Part shown: positions 35,111 to 47,509 of the stretch, one piece after another
Layout: each line of letters opens with the position of its first letter
How positions within the stretch are numbered: the first letter of the stretch is position 1
Source of the DNA: Brasenia schreberi
Taxonomy: Eukaryota > Streptophyta > Magnoliopsida > Nymphaeales > Cabombaceae
Assembly: GCA_036023115.1 (NCBI GenBank)
Contig: JAYKKT010000079.1
Coordinates: forward strand, 17,285,001 to 17,349,000
DNA: 64,000 bases
Direction of reading: 5' to 3'
Translations under genes and position numbers: made by a program
Notes under the pieces: model-generated
What the model was told of the DNA's origin: nothing
The model's input: only the letters and a program-made list of their open reading frames with translations
The model's database searches: none

Positions 35111-36190
35111 GACAACTAAGACTATGGTAAATAGGTTGTGCAGTATGGAAGCATGACAACATGCAATGTCGCTCTCTAGTCATAAGGAGTAGACTTTCTT
35201 GAATCCACATCTCCCGCCATATATACGCATCTGAATACCCAGTGAGCATTAGATTTCCATTGCCAAAACACAAGCACCTTTTGGCAGTTCCTTTCGGAAT
35301 ACCTTAGTATCCATTTCACAAAGATTCCAATGCTCCTTTCCTGGATTCGATAGGAATCTACTCACAACTCCTACAAGCATAAGCAATGTCAATGTCTTGG
35401 TCTTGTGCAAACCATTGCATACATAAGCTACCAACACGAGAAGAATAGGGCACCTTGCTCATTTCTTCTTTTCTTCTTCATTCCCTGGACATTGTGTCTT
35501 ACTCGAGTTTAAGATGACCGGGTAATGGAACATGCACAGGTTTGGCATTATGCATGTTGAACCTTTCAAGAACTTTCTTGATATAGTCTTCTTGTGACAT
35601 CCACAACATCCTTCTAGACGATCTCGATGATCTTCATTCCAAGAATCTTCTTTATCGCACCCAAATCTTTCATGGCAAAAGATTTGCTCAATGCCTTCTT
35701 GAGAGCAACTATCTTTGTCTTATCTTTCCCAACAATCAGCATATCATCAACATATACAAAACCTTTTGGTTGCTTCATGTATATTTTCTCCTCCAAATCA
35801 TAATAAGGGAAAACAATTTTGACATCTATTTGCACAACATATAAAACCAAGTACAACCCTAATAGAATATATTTTTACCATAGATAAGAAAACCTCCTCA
35901 AAGTCAACTTCTTTTTTCTGACAATAGCCTCTAACAACCAATCTAACCTCAAAGTTTTGTCATGCAATCTACTCTCCTTTATGCTCACTCCACATAGTCT
36001 TTGCATAACACTTTGGTTTTCTCTCATCAATGAGAAGAATATATTCTTCTAATAAATAATGAGTGGATGGAATATGATGTCAATCTGATCACCTAAGTGA
36101 AATAGGCTCATCAAAAGTAGGAACATCAATGCCAACCTCAATTGCATCATCTAGAGTAGGTACATCATCATAATTAGTAGACTTAAATAC
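35079..36190 (-). mobile_element. Ty1/copia fragment: RT to start of RNase H
   Basis: Minus-strand broken frames read, in order: linker VPTLDDAIEVG and EPISLR (near 36190-36089), RT start RLVVRGYCQKKEVDFEEVF, then EEKIYMKQPKGF and VYVDDMLIVGKDK, including the YVDD polymerase motif (35856-35614). The RT C-part follows with VGVVSRFLSNPGKEHW and then LTGYSDA. Between KQPKGF and YVDD, many residues present in intact copia RT are missing, so there is an internal deletion in addition to frameshifts. Confidence 0.88.
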
Positions 36191-36194
36191 GACC

Positions 36195-36770
36195 GATCTG
36201 ACCCAATAATATCTCTTATTGATGTGTTTTGTCTTTGAGTGATAAGTAAAGTGTTTCGAGAGACAAATAACACTTTGATTATCATATCTTTGGTGCATAA
36301 AGCCAAAATGTTGTATAAATTATTCATCCAAAGTAACTCTTTGACACCTTTATTAATAGCAATATATTTGGCTTGAATGGTCGATAAGGCAATACACTTT
36401 TGAAATCTAGACTACCAAGAAACTGCTCTCCCTGCAAAAATAACCGAGTAGCACGAGATAGGCCTATAATTATTAAGATCACCTCATAAATTTGAATATG
36501 TATAACACAAAAGTTTTGGCTTCTCATGTCCAATGTATAATCTCAAACCATTAGCATCAATTAGATACTTCAATATCCACTTTACCACATCCCGATGTTC
36601 CTTTCTTCCTATGATTAGACAAGAACCTATTCACCACACCAACAACTTGTGCTATATGTGCAAACCATGACATATATTAGGCTGCCCACCATAGAAGAGT
36701 CGCATACCATGGCCATCTCTTTCTTTTCATCATCTAAGGACATTAATATACACTTAATTTAAAATGCTTT
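36195..36770 (-). mobile_element. Ty1/copia fragment: RT C-end and RNase H
   Basis: The minus strand reads CPLDDEKKEMAMV near 36750, then GDLNNYRPISCYSV, QKCIALSTIQAKYIA (standard form ALSTTEAEYIA), KELLWM and YDNQSVICLSKHFTYHSKTK, which is RNase H. On the coding strand it precedes the RT fragment, the reverse of normal pol order. These are therefore two joined pieces. Confidence 0.88.
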
Positions 36771-36899
36771 GCAAGAGGAGGGGAAACCCCCTTATCACTT
36801 CTCCGAACATATAAAAATTATTGATTAGGTACACCAACTCTTCTCTTACATCAATAATCTAAACTGGTGTATAATATCCTTCCAATTACTCGGCTTGTC

Positions 36900-38860
36900 A
36901 ACTGGTCCTATTATAAAGATGAAAAAGGTTAGGAGAAAAACAGAAGAAACCTTAGCCCACGCCTGAAAATGAGACATAGTAGGGCTGCATCACTGAGATG
37001 AGATGCAGCTCAATGCCTCCCCTCGAGGGGATACGTCACCAACCCCAGTTAAATTACTTGAAAAGCTTGCGTTCTCATACATCCCATCCCAAGTAACAAA
37101 AAGAGGTACTGTTTTGAACTGACCTATAGCTCTAACTCGAAAAAGAAATATCAATATATGACATGACCTGTCCCCACGACACGAGATTCTCACTCCTAAT
37201 TACCAACTTGAACATGATGAGGGTGATGGTGAGATGATAACACACTACCATCCATGGTTATACCAAGGACGTTAGCCGAGGATGGTTTTCATGCCAATGG
37301 CGATGATGTAAACGATAAATACAAATAGAATGAAGAAGGGCTGCTACCAGTGGCCCAAAAATATCAGAGAGAGAGAGAGAGATGTACACATTGTCATCCT
37401 AATCAGCAATATGTTGGTCTTGTACGAATATTTTCTAAAATTTATCTATATTCTATTGATTTAGAAAAACAGCATTAATGTTTATCTTATAAAGAAAAAG
37501 CCAATATTCTTTGAAATAATATCTACCAGTTGCTGGCCGGGACTGCCTGGCATCCGGTGTCGGCCGAGAATGCTTACGTGCTTCTTTTTTCTGGCTAAGC
37601 CAAAAGAAGACTAGATTCTCACATGGGTTCACGAATACAGGTTTAGGTGAAACCATGGCCAGCCCTTCATCGGCCCACTGTAAGCACAGCCCAACCGATG
37701 GTGCAGGTTTCCATTGACGCACCCAGTTTCTACCTTCCCAATGAGTACCCACGGCTTTTTGTTGATTAATACGACAAGAAGACCAGTCGGAGTCCCCTTG
37801 CATTATTCTACAACACATTTGCTTCATATGCAGAACCTGATAAGGCTTACAAGCAACTCAAGACGAGTCACGAGTCCACGGAAAAACTGAACCGTGAAGA
37901 CCCGGACTTCCTTATGGTCTAAGACTTTATAATGTAAGATGATTCTTAGCACATGCTAAATGCCAGATTGGAAAAGACAAGTAGCTTGTTCATAAAGAAA
38001 TTCGTAACAAGAGACATGAATAACATGCAAGCAGCCCACATGGATCGATTTGATCTTCAACCTTCAACCAGTGGGTCTCACCTGACATTCGGAAAACCAA
38101 TTCATGTCCACTGTACATAGTTCGGCCCACTTTAAACGATCAAATTCATGTATTCTAATTTGTTTCTATTAAGTTGAACACCCCCGAATAATTTTTCGAT
38201 CCTCTGAGAAAATTTTCTTTCCTTTTCACTTTTTTTCTTAAAAAGAAGAACTTTGAGGTAAAAGGCAATGGGTATTATACATAATTAGGCGTGGGCCATT
38301 ACAATAGGAAACGTGAATGCATGGTGATGATTTGCCATACCAGCCTACGACACCAAATTCATCTGGGCACGCATTACAAGTGCTCGCTTTGCCCTATGGC
38401 CAACATGTAGGCATATACAAAAGGAATCAAATTCTAAAATGTGGGGATTTTGCACGAAAGTGAGGTTGACATTAAGGAATGTAGAGTTCTTCATATGAGA
38501 TATTATTCTTCCTCTACTGGAAGCATTAATTTCATGTGTTATGTGGGTTGGTGGTTCCGGCTGGGGCAGCACAAGATTTCACATCCAAGTTGTTGGTTGG
38601 TTAAAGTGAGCCAGTTGCACCATACAACACAAAGAGCTCAAGCTCTCATAGCTAGGGCTTAACTCAAAAGAACCTAGTGGAAGGTCACGAGTTCGATACC
38701 CAGACGTGTAGGGCCGGGTCTCGTCGACCCCATCTTGCCTACCAAAAAACAAAAGCCAGTTGCATCAAACAGATAAATTTTAAGAGAGAGTCATTGGCGC
38801 AACTTGGTGAAATCTTTCCCAAGGCATTATACGTCAAAGTATTTGTCTCGTTTTCACCTA
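36900..38860. other. Intergenic with a tRNA-like repeat near 38.7 kb
   Basis: The 124-codon minus frame at 37827-37453 is unrecognised. Positions 38620-38760 contain CGAGTTCGATACCC (B-box-like) preceded by TAGCTAGGGCTTAACTC, typical of plant tRNA-derived SINEs. No gene is supported. Confidence 0.35.
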
Positions 38861-38867
38861 TTCATTA

Positions 38868-39389
38868 TAGGGATGGCAAATGGTGCAGGTTGGAACGGGT
38901 ATACCTCTACCTGTCTGTGCACCCGAATGCCCACCCTGTTACCCACGAAGACAGGTGTAGGTTCAGCTCTTTTTTTCTCGTGGGAACAGGGCAGGTATGG
39001 ATGCCCAGTACCCTATTCCAATCTAACAATAATTTTAAAAGTAAAAGCAACCTTTATTAAAATGGAGCCTTTCGTGATCTAACTTTATAGTCGGGAAATT
39101 TAAATTTTAAGTATGTGTGTATATATGTATATATATAGAGAGAGAGACCCTGGTACATCAGTACTTTTGCTTTTTAAATTTCAAATCCCAATCATCCATC
39201 AACAAAGATGAACGGTTGAGATTTGTTTGGATTTACTATTACCTGAAAATACTAGCATATACCAATTTCTCATTATACATGACCAAGTACTTGTTTCCGT
39301 TCCCAACCCCGAACAACTGGGGTAATACCTGTCCCAATCAGATCAGGTTGAGTTGGAAACCCATGATCAGGTCGATATTCCCATCCCTA
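38868..39389 (+). mobile_element. Possible hAT-like element (TAGGGATGG ... CCATCCCTA)
   Basis: It starts TAGGGATGGCAAATGG and ends CCATCCCTA, ends common to plant hAT non-autonomous repeats, with GGGT/CCCA-rich arms. The 8 bases on each side (ATTCATTA and ATATCGGA) do not match, so the borders are uncertain. A MITE-like repeat lies inside. Confidence 0.45.
39161..39271 (+). mobile_element. Short MITE-like repeat, plus orientation
   Basis: It runs GTACTTTTGCTTTTTAAATTT to TACTAGCATATACCAATTTCTC. The reverse complement matches 57663-57770 over its full length. A TATA(GA) tract lies directly upstream. Confidence 0.65.
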
Positions 39390-39655
39390 ATATCGGACCA
39401 TATCAGTTAATATGTAGTGTATTGTGCAATATTTATCATTATATGGTAATTTTGATATATATATATATATATATATATCATATGTAGGTACTTGTTACGC
39501 CTTTCCCAACCCCAAACTGGGGTAATACTTGTCCCAATCAGATTGGGTTGCGTCGGGGCCCCATGGTCAGGACGGTATTCCCATCCCTAATATTGGACCA
39601 TATCAGTTAATATGTAGTGTGTTGTGCAATATTTGTCATGTCTCGTATTATATTT
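39287..39655 (+). repeat. ~205-bp tandem duplication
   Basis: TACTTGTT...CCCAACCCC...CTGGGGTAATAC...CCCATCCCTAATAT.GGACC and ATATGTAGTGTRTTGTGCAA occur at about 39287-39440 and again at 39488-39642. An (AT)n tract at 39456-39478 separates the copies. Confidence 0.85.
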
Positions 39656-40021
39656 CAATTTTTATTATTTTATTTTCTTGTATAAAGTTTTAGCTTTTAT
39701 ATTATTGAAATTAGTTTTCAAATAAATAAAGCAAAGCAAATTAGTATGGCACCTTATCATACAAGTATATTATATATGCGTATATTACCCTATACAAAGG
39801 CAAGATCTCTCATACCATACAACATTGAGTGCGCACACATACTCGGAAATCCCTGAGGCACTGGCGGTTCCCTGAGGCGCTGACATTGGAACCCCTAGTA
39901 CCAGTCCAAATTGCTGGGCGAAACCTCAACTCCATTTCATTTCTATTCCATTAAAAATAGTGCTTTGTTGGGTCTAAGTTAGCATTGAATCGACCTTATC
40001 CGTTTCAAAAGTACCCCGAGC

Positions 40022-40175
40022 TAGACATGGCTGGTTCCGACTGTTTCAAACCACCGGTTCCGGTTTGCCTAGAACTAAGAATTGGAACTAAATTGGGATC
40101 CAGTCGGTTTCAGTGCCGGTTTAGAAGCATTAGTTTCGATTCCAGTTTAGGAAACAGTCAAGAACAGGAAAAATA
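40022..40175 (+). mobile_element. GGTTCC-arm hAT-like fragment
   Basis: It starts TAGACATGGCTGGTTCCG, the family terminus, and continues with CCGGTTCCGGTTTG and similar arms. No matching right end or target duplication was found, so it is a fragment. Confidence 0.55.
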
Positions 40176-40639
40176 CTAGAATCATCCGCGATGTAAAACC
40201 CAGATGGATCTCACATTCTCCTTAAATCATGGAATCAAAGCAATTGCATCATGGATGTGATTCTTTCCCGAGCATCAAAATTTATGCACATTGACTTGCT
40301 TATCAACTTACAATCGTCTTTTTTGAATCGGTTCATGATCTCATTTGAGACAAGCATAAGCCAGTTGAACAAGAACTAAGTCATTGTGTGCACCAGCAGT
40401 GACGGGATCCATTCCATCCTTTGTGTCCTCAAGCCAGCAAAGAAAACCTTTGTTAGAAATCTTCCATTCTACTAGTGAGCGGCGTAGGCTGTTATATATA
40501 CTGATGATATTTATGAAATAAATATTAAATCCTGATTATACTTATCATATACTTAGATACACCATTCAAATAAGTTAGATCAATGACCAGTATAGGGCTT
40601 ATCTTGCTTCAACAGTTTTCTTCAAAGACGCACTAATAT

Positions 40640-40739
40640 TATATATATATATATATATACACAAATATGTTTGTGCAAGATTATGCAACTAAGATGGTGG
40701 AAATGTTTGTATAAGATTATGCAGCTAAGATGTCTTATA

Positions 40740-40790
<51 letters not shown>

Positions 40791-40975
40791 CTTTAACAGA
40801 TGATGGAGATGTTTGTGCAAAATTATGCATCAAACACCATGATGCAACTGACACACCATATATATATATATGCAAAGTGATTCAAATCACCACCAACAAT
40901 CTCAAAGATTGAACAGTAGAGGTGTTTACACAAGACTATGCATCAAAGGGTATTATGCAGCTAAGATGCCCTTTA
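40640..40975. repeat. AT microsatellites with repeated 'gatgtttgtgcaag' phrase
   Basis: TA runs at 40640-40660, 40741-40788 and 40858-40871 alternate with variants of GAGATGTTTGTGCAAGATTATGCA (about 40685, 40805 and 40918), a degenerate tandem structure. A related phrase occurs at 24262. Confidence 0.65.
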
Positions 40976-41557
40976 TATATGAGATTATAATTATTTCTCA
41001 TTTGTTTAGAGATATAATTTATTTAATTACATTATTATTTGCTTTAGAAGTATGCATGTGTGATCTTATTTCGTCAAACAGTAGTTTCTCCTCAATGTAT
41101 CTTATCGTCATTTCCTAAATACCAGCATCGGATCTCCTTGATTTGCAGTTCAGAATCTCATAATGACCAGTCTAGGGCTGTTATATACTGCCGATCTCAC
41201 TCTTTCTTTTCTCAAATCATTTTAATAATAAGTCAATCGACTTATTTGAGACATTCTTCACTCGAAGTCTACCTGCCAGAGGTAGGAGTATTCCTGTTCA
41301 TTATTATAAGTCAATTTGGGAGAGTCAAACCGGATTATTATAAGTCAAATAAATGAACCAAACCACACACCATCCAATTCAGTTCGGTTGGCTTTCGAAC
41401 CATGTTCATTACTATTTAACATGTCAATATATCACACTGAAAAATGCGTGTGTATATATATATACTTCAACAGTTGCAACAAATGACCAACAAATTCTAC
41501 TCCTGTGTTACCACTTTAATGAAGTATGTGGGTTGACATTGTTCTAATGGTTCAAGC

Positions 41558-42091
41558 TAGACATGTCTTGTTTCGATTAAACTGGAACTGGCGGTTCCAA
41601 ACTGCTGATTACCGAAACCGACAGTTTCAATCCACTGGTTCCTGTTGCCTATAACCTGGAATTGTAACCGAAACACCCCCTTTGCTGGTTCCAGTTCTGG
41701 TTTTGGAACTGTCAGTTTTAAGACGGTTCCAGTTTCGGTTTCGAAACTGCCTCAGAACCATTTTCAATTTTTTTTGAAATATAATGTCAGTGCGCTCATG
41801 GGGAGTCAAACTCCCCACCAACCTCAAATGGTAGGGGTGCTCCTTATTGTTGAGCTAATAGTTTATTTGTGTTAAATGGCTTCAAAGAATATATTTAAAC
41901 CTAATTTATGGCAGTTTGGAACCACTGGTTCCGGTTCCAGGCCATTTTCTAGAAGTCGTAAACAGCAACTGAAACAGGGATCCTCGGTTCCAGTTCCGCG
42001 GCCTGTTGGGCCGGTTCCAATTACTGTCAATTCTGCGAACGGCTCGGTTCAAGTTTGAACCAACATACCAGTTCCTAACCGGTTATGTCTA
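41558..42091. mobile_element. hAT-like element with tRNA-like core
   Basis: It starts TAGACATG and ends TATGTCTA. The flanking 8-mers GTTCAAGC (41550-41557) and ATTCAACC (42092-42099) match at 6 of 8. Left and right arms are rich in GGTTCC/GGAACC. The core, on the minus strand, holds an A-box-like TAGCTCAACAAT (41857-41846) and a B-box-like AGTTTGACTCC (41812-41802). Confidence 0.7.
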
Positions 42092-42254
42092 ATTCAACCG
42101 TCAAGCCATGAACCGAATCATATGAAAAAATTGCAAGCCTAATGAAACCAATCCAAACCACCAGTATGTATCGATTAATTGGTTCAATCGGGTCTTTGAA
42201 CGCCCTCTAGATAGAAGCAAATTGGATATTGAAAGCCACAAGCATTTTAGCCCA

Positions 42255-42474
42255 ATATGGTTATCATGAGTAGTAGGATCCAGTCTTCACCTGTCCTTCG
42301 ACGCTTAGTATCTCGAAGCTCTTCAAATGGACTAGTAAAATCTTCAAAGTTCAGTTCCTTTTCTGATTTCAGGTTCGACAAAAGATTTACTACAAATCAA
42401 AAGAGACTGCAAAGAATGAAGATCCAAAAGCTTAAGAGATGTAAAATGGTCATGGAACTAATTTGGGTTCGACA

Positions 42475-42558
<84 letters not shown>

Positions 42559-42678
42559 GCTAGACAACCTCTCATGCAAGACATTACTTATCACCATTAT
42601 TTGTGGATCAATCAAAAGTTGGTAATCAAGGATCGCTTAGTAGAATCTGTCATGTAAAGATATCTAATAACTCCTAGT

Positions 42679-42722
<44 letters not shown>

Positions 42723-42800
42723 ATATATGTATATATATATATACATATATATGTATATATATATATGTATATGTATATGTGTATATATAGAGAATTACTT
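42255..42800. other. AT/AG microsatellite-rich spacer
   Basis: It contains (TA)n(GA)n at 42478-42554 and an interrupted TA/GTATATAT tract at 42685-42790. The 122-codon frame across it (42257-42625) is interrupted by the repeat peptide and is not a convincing gene. Confidence 0.7.
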
Positions 42801-42809
42801 ATAAGAGTG

Positions 42810-44612
42810 GCTTATCACAAACACAAATTGATTACTTTATTTGTAGAAAAAAAGATAGAGTGTGTTGTAAAGATTGCAAGGTAATTCCTGGAGAAAGCTT
42901 AACCACCCAACATCCGCTTTTAGTTATGGATTTACAAATAAAAAAATAGGCAAAGAAGAAAAGAGTACATCGAGCTATTCGGACTAAATGGTGGAACCTC
43001 AAAAGCGAGAAAGAAGATATATTTAAGCAGAAAGTCCTTCAAGGAGATGCTTGGAATTATGTTAGTATACCTTCTGATATGTGGAACAATATGGCTATAC
43101 ATATTAGGAAAGTGGCGAAAGATGTGTTAGGTGAATCTAAGGGAGGTGTACCGGCACAAAAAGAAGCTTGGTGGTGGAGTAAAGTATTGCAAAATAAAAT
43201 CAAGGCAAAGAGGATATGTTATAAATTATATTATTCTAAGAAAACTAGTGAAACTTTAGAGGCTTATAAAAAAACAAAGAAGAAACCGAAAAAGATCATC
43301 AGTGAAGCAAAAGCTAAAATTTGGAAGGATTTATATAAAAAAACTCAACTGAAAAGAGGGTAAAAGAGATATTTTTAGGATAGCTAGGGCTAGAGATAAG
43401 AAAGCTAAAGATCTTAATTCTGTTAGATGTATAAAAGACGAGGATGAAAAAATTCTAGTGGCAAATGATGATATAAGAAATAGATGAAAAAAACTATTTT
43501 TATAAGCTTTTTAATAAAAATAAAGATGTTAGTATTAGCTTAGGAGAGTTAGCCAAATCAAAAAAGTATATAAACCACAATTTCTACTGACGTATTCAAA
43601 AAAATGAAGTTAAAAAGGCTCTTAAACATATGAAGGGTGGTAAATTGGTAGGACTAGACAATATTTCTATAGATGTTTGGAAAATCCTAAGAGAAACTGG
43701 AATCACTTGGCCCATAAGACTATTTAATAAAATATGAATAAACCAAAATATGACTAAAGAATGGAGAACGAGTACACTTATACCCATATATAAGAACAAG
43801 GGAGACATTCAGAATTATTCGAATTATCGAGGTATCAAGTTAATGATCCATACTATGAAATTGTGGGAAAGAATTATCTAACATAGGTTAAGATAAGTAT
43901 CGAGTACAATAGAGAACCAATTTGGATTTATATCATGCAGATCTACGATTGAAGCGATTCACCTTTTGAGATGTCTTATGGAACATTTTAGAGCAAAAAA
44001 AAAGACCTTCACATGATATTTATTGATCTAGAAAAAGCTTATGATAGGGTATCGAGAGAGGTTCTTTGGAGAACCTTGGAAAAAATAGGTATCCCATTGA
44101 TATACATAAACCATATAAGAGACATGTACAATGATGCAAAAACATGTGTGAGGACTCATGAAGGAATGATAGACTTCTTTGAAGTTAATATTGGGTTACA
44201 TCAATGATCAACTTTAAGTCCATACCTATTTATAATGGTGGTTGATGAGTTAACAAAACATATTCAAGATGAAGTACCTTTGTTTATGTTATTTGCAGAT
44301 AGCATTGTGTTAGTGGAGGAGTCTAAGGAAAAAGTTAATAGAAAATTGGAACTATGGGGAAAAACATTAGAAAGTAAAGGCTTCCGACTTAGTAGAACAA
44401 AGACAAAATATATGGAATGAAAGTTTGATCATTTGGTTATTTCAATGGACATAGAAATTAAAATTGACACATATTGCATCTGCCAAAAGGAAAGTTTTAA
44501 ATACCTAGGGTCAATTTTTCAGAGAAATGAAAGAATTGATCGAGGTCTTACGTATAGAATTAATGTTGGTTGGTTAAAATGGAGAGGAGCATCAAAACTG
44601 GAGTCGCCTGAG
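42810..44612 (+). mobile_element. RTE-type LINE relic with reverse transcriptase
   Basis: Broken frames run in ORF2 order: end of endonuclease and linker (TQHPLLVMDLQIKK, then IRTKWWNLKSE), the long 43079-43363 frame (MWNNMAIHIRKV to TQLKRG), then [72 protein letters not shown] and LFADSIVLVEESKEKV, where the active-site FADD is FADS. It ends with GWLKWRGAS at 44605. The endonuclease core is missing upstream, and the 3' quarter is cut off at about 44612 in unrelated sequence, so later deletion or insertion affected it. Confidence 0.92.
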
Positions 44613-46190
44613 CCCTTTGGTTGTTTCCAAACATAATAAAGGCCTTAGGCGAGATGCATGGGCTCAAGCGTGTGCTTTCTGCAAGGGTCGTGCACGCTTA
44701 TCTACCCTTTTATATTGGTATATAATTCAAATTGAAGACCTCTTTTATCACACCCATGCAAGTCGCGACTACGAACTAAACCGATGTCACTCCTCGCGCC
44801 TGCTCATTGAAAATGACATTCAAAGACAAGCATAACCAAAATCTAACTCCAACAAAATATTAAGCTCAAATATATAAAATATCCATAAGTCTAAACAATC
44901 CATGAATCCACTGACATAATCCCCAAAAGCCATGTATAAACATTTAAGCAAACTAACTCTAAACATCTCCACTATGTCGTACCATCTCGAAATGCAATTC
45001 TATCAATCTATAAAATTCATACTAAACGCATGTATGTTTCACAATCATTTTATAGTAAATCATATTTATATTACAACTCATGATTTCAAATGTATACTTT
45101 ACACACATCAATTAGTTACGATAATTACAACCTATATTGTATTTGTTCCAAGGTCATAGGAGTCATCCGACCCTCCTTATATGCCTTTGGTCTACCATCT
45201 ATGATAGTCAAACCATGCCGAATCTCACAACATAGTGCTCCGAAACACACTTTATATTTACCTCAATCCAAAAAGCCCGAGGAACATATAAATCTCTAGA
45301 GACCCACATAAACCACACAAATAAGGCTTATATATTCATACGTCATTATATTTCAAAACCAATTTCATCTTATCACATTCACAAGTTTATATATAGATCC
45401 ATATATCGAAATCCATATCTATACAATCTTCAAATAACATTTTCATATAAGCACATTCAAATCAAATCATGCACTTTATGAACCATGTCACAAACAAAGT
45501 TATCTCAAAAGTATATTGAATAACTCATAATTTCAAATATCATTTAAGAATCATCAATAAAATAATTAATAATCATACATATTTAAATTCATTCAAAACA
45601 ACAGAAAAGAACTTCTAGCATGGTTCTATTAAATAATGCATAACCTCCTACTTAAAAGAGTACAAAAATTCAATCTTCAAATTGTTGGGCCGCTCTTATT
45701 ACCACAAAATCCTCTAATTTTAATCTTCATAATCGGTTCTATTCAGCGAAACTTACTCGACACAACCAACACGAAAGGGCATAATATCGAAAACTTTCGT
45801 GCAATATTTTATTTGTTTCACATGAGTATGGCACCACCGACCACATGAATTTCTTTTAATAGAAAAGTGTGAGGTACGGATGGTCCTGGGTCCAGATTCA
45901 GAGGTGCATGAACTTCATCGAGGTCACTGCCACACTTATTATTATGCAGGCGGCGGGCCCCTTCAAAGGCACGGGCACAAGTCTTCTCCGTGTTGTACCT
46001 ATTTCGTGTTCGTGTCGCTTCTTGTTCAACTCGAGAAAGGGTTAACCCAAACTCAAATTTTTTGGGTTGCTTTGGGCGGACACAGACCCCGGACCTTCAG
46101 GATCATGTCAGTGTTGGGTTTTCTTGTCGTGACTGGAGTTGCCAGCAGTTTGGTGTTTCAAGTTGTAACCAGTTGGTCTCATTTCGTGTT
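44613..46190. other. AT-rich unassigned sequence, probably repeat-derived
   Basis: It starts at the abrupt LINE break with CTGGAGTCGCCTGAGCCC, then about 1.2 kb of A/C-rich text without coding signal. It could be part of an LTR, but I found no terminal repeat or primer-binding site. Confidence 0.35.
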
Positions 46191-46191
46191 C

Positions 46192-46285
46192 TTCGAAACA
46201 ACAACAATTAAGCCTTTCCTCATACTAGATGGGGTTGGCTACATGAATTTTTTGTTTCCACATTGCCATATTTTTCAATAGAGAC
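46192..46285 (-). mobile_element. LINE 3' end scrap
   Basis: AACAACAACAATTAAGCC followed by CATACTAGATGGGGTTGGCT and TTTGTTTCCAC matches the extreme 3' end of the 54.4-kb LINE. It interrupts a GTGTTCG/CACGAAC-rich hAT-like repeat at about 45960-46400. Confidence 0.8.
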
Positions 46286-46289
46286 TTTA

Positions 46290-47045
46290 TTTTTTTGTCA
46301 CGTAGGATGGGTCATACACAAAAGGGTTTCGTGTCTGGTTCATGTCAGGTTCTCATGTTGTGTTTGATTATGTTTACTTATTCAAGGGCTAGCAGTTGAA
46401 AAACTTGATTATCCCGAAATCGTAGTTGATTTGTCCTTGGGAAGTAGGAGCAATGTACCAAAAGCCCAGCTGATTAGATCAAATTAGAGAACAAGATTTG
46501 ACTCTATCTAATCCACACTTATTTATTTTCTCCTGGTGTTTTTCAGTTTTAAAATGGTTTTATTTGTTTTTCAAATATCGGGAAATATTTTTAAAAATAT
46601 TGAATATCGACGGTGGTGTCAACACGACCCGGCCACTATATTTGATTCGAAACCCTTTCGTGTCAAGCCCCTTTTTAGGAGCCAAGTAATGGCGTGTGTA
46701 TTGAGGAGTTGGGTTAGATAGGTTGCAGACCAACTACTTTTGTTTGGAATAAAGGAACCAAGTAGGTACTCTAGGATTTGTAAAGAAAGAGTAAACAAGA
46801 AACAATAGAGAATCACAATAATTATAGGAAACATGGTTTTAATTCCTCCATTATTGTTCTTTCTTTAGACACAAGAGTTGGTAGAATCTCACAAGAACCC
46901 ACTGCTCTCCTCGCTAGGGGGTGGACTCCAAAAAAAAAACCTCAAGTGAAAGGTTAAGAGTTTGAATAAATTAAAGAAAAAGAAAGCATGATAGTAGCAT
47001 TCATCCAGCATTTCACAAAACACATGTGCATTATACCCACATATA
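46290..47045. other. Intergenic, decayed dispersed repeats only
   Basis: CGTGTC/GGTTC-rich text continues to about 46400. The rest has no recognised features. Confidence 0.35.
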
Positions 47046-47047
47046 CA

Positions 47048-47050
<3 letters not shown>

Positions 47051-47122
<72 letters not shown>
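47051..47122. repeat. (AT)n(AG)n compound microsatellite
   Basis: AT run to about 47090, then AG repeats. Confidence 0.95.
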
Positions 47123-47125
<3 letters not shown>

Positions 47126-47387
47126 TCATTGAATGGTTCAAATTCAAAAAGTAAAAAGTAAAAAAAGGTATAGTTTATACTTATTATTTTTTTAAAAGCT
47201 ATGTTTACTTTTTCCTTTTCAATGTGGGTTGTCCAATCAAGGACTCTTGTTCTCTCGATATATATACAGAGATATATTAATATATGTTAAATCCACCCAT
47301 TATCATATCAAAAAACTATTTCAAAGATCAAACATTTGAAATGATAAAGTGTATTTGACCATGGGTAGAGTATATGCATGGACTATG

Positions 47388-47508
<121 letters not shown>

Positions 47509-47509
47509 A

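Noticed and set aside
38868..39389. Confident hAT call for the TAGGGATGG element
   Set aside because: The termini fit but the 8-bp flanks do not match; kept only as a possible element.
42257..42625. 122-codon frame as a gene
   Set aside because: It runs through (TA)n(GA)n microsatellite coding for Ile-Tyr and Arg-Glu; the non-repeat part has no recognisable domain.
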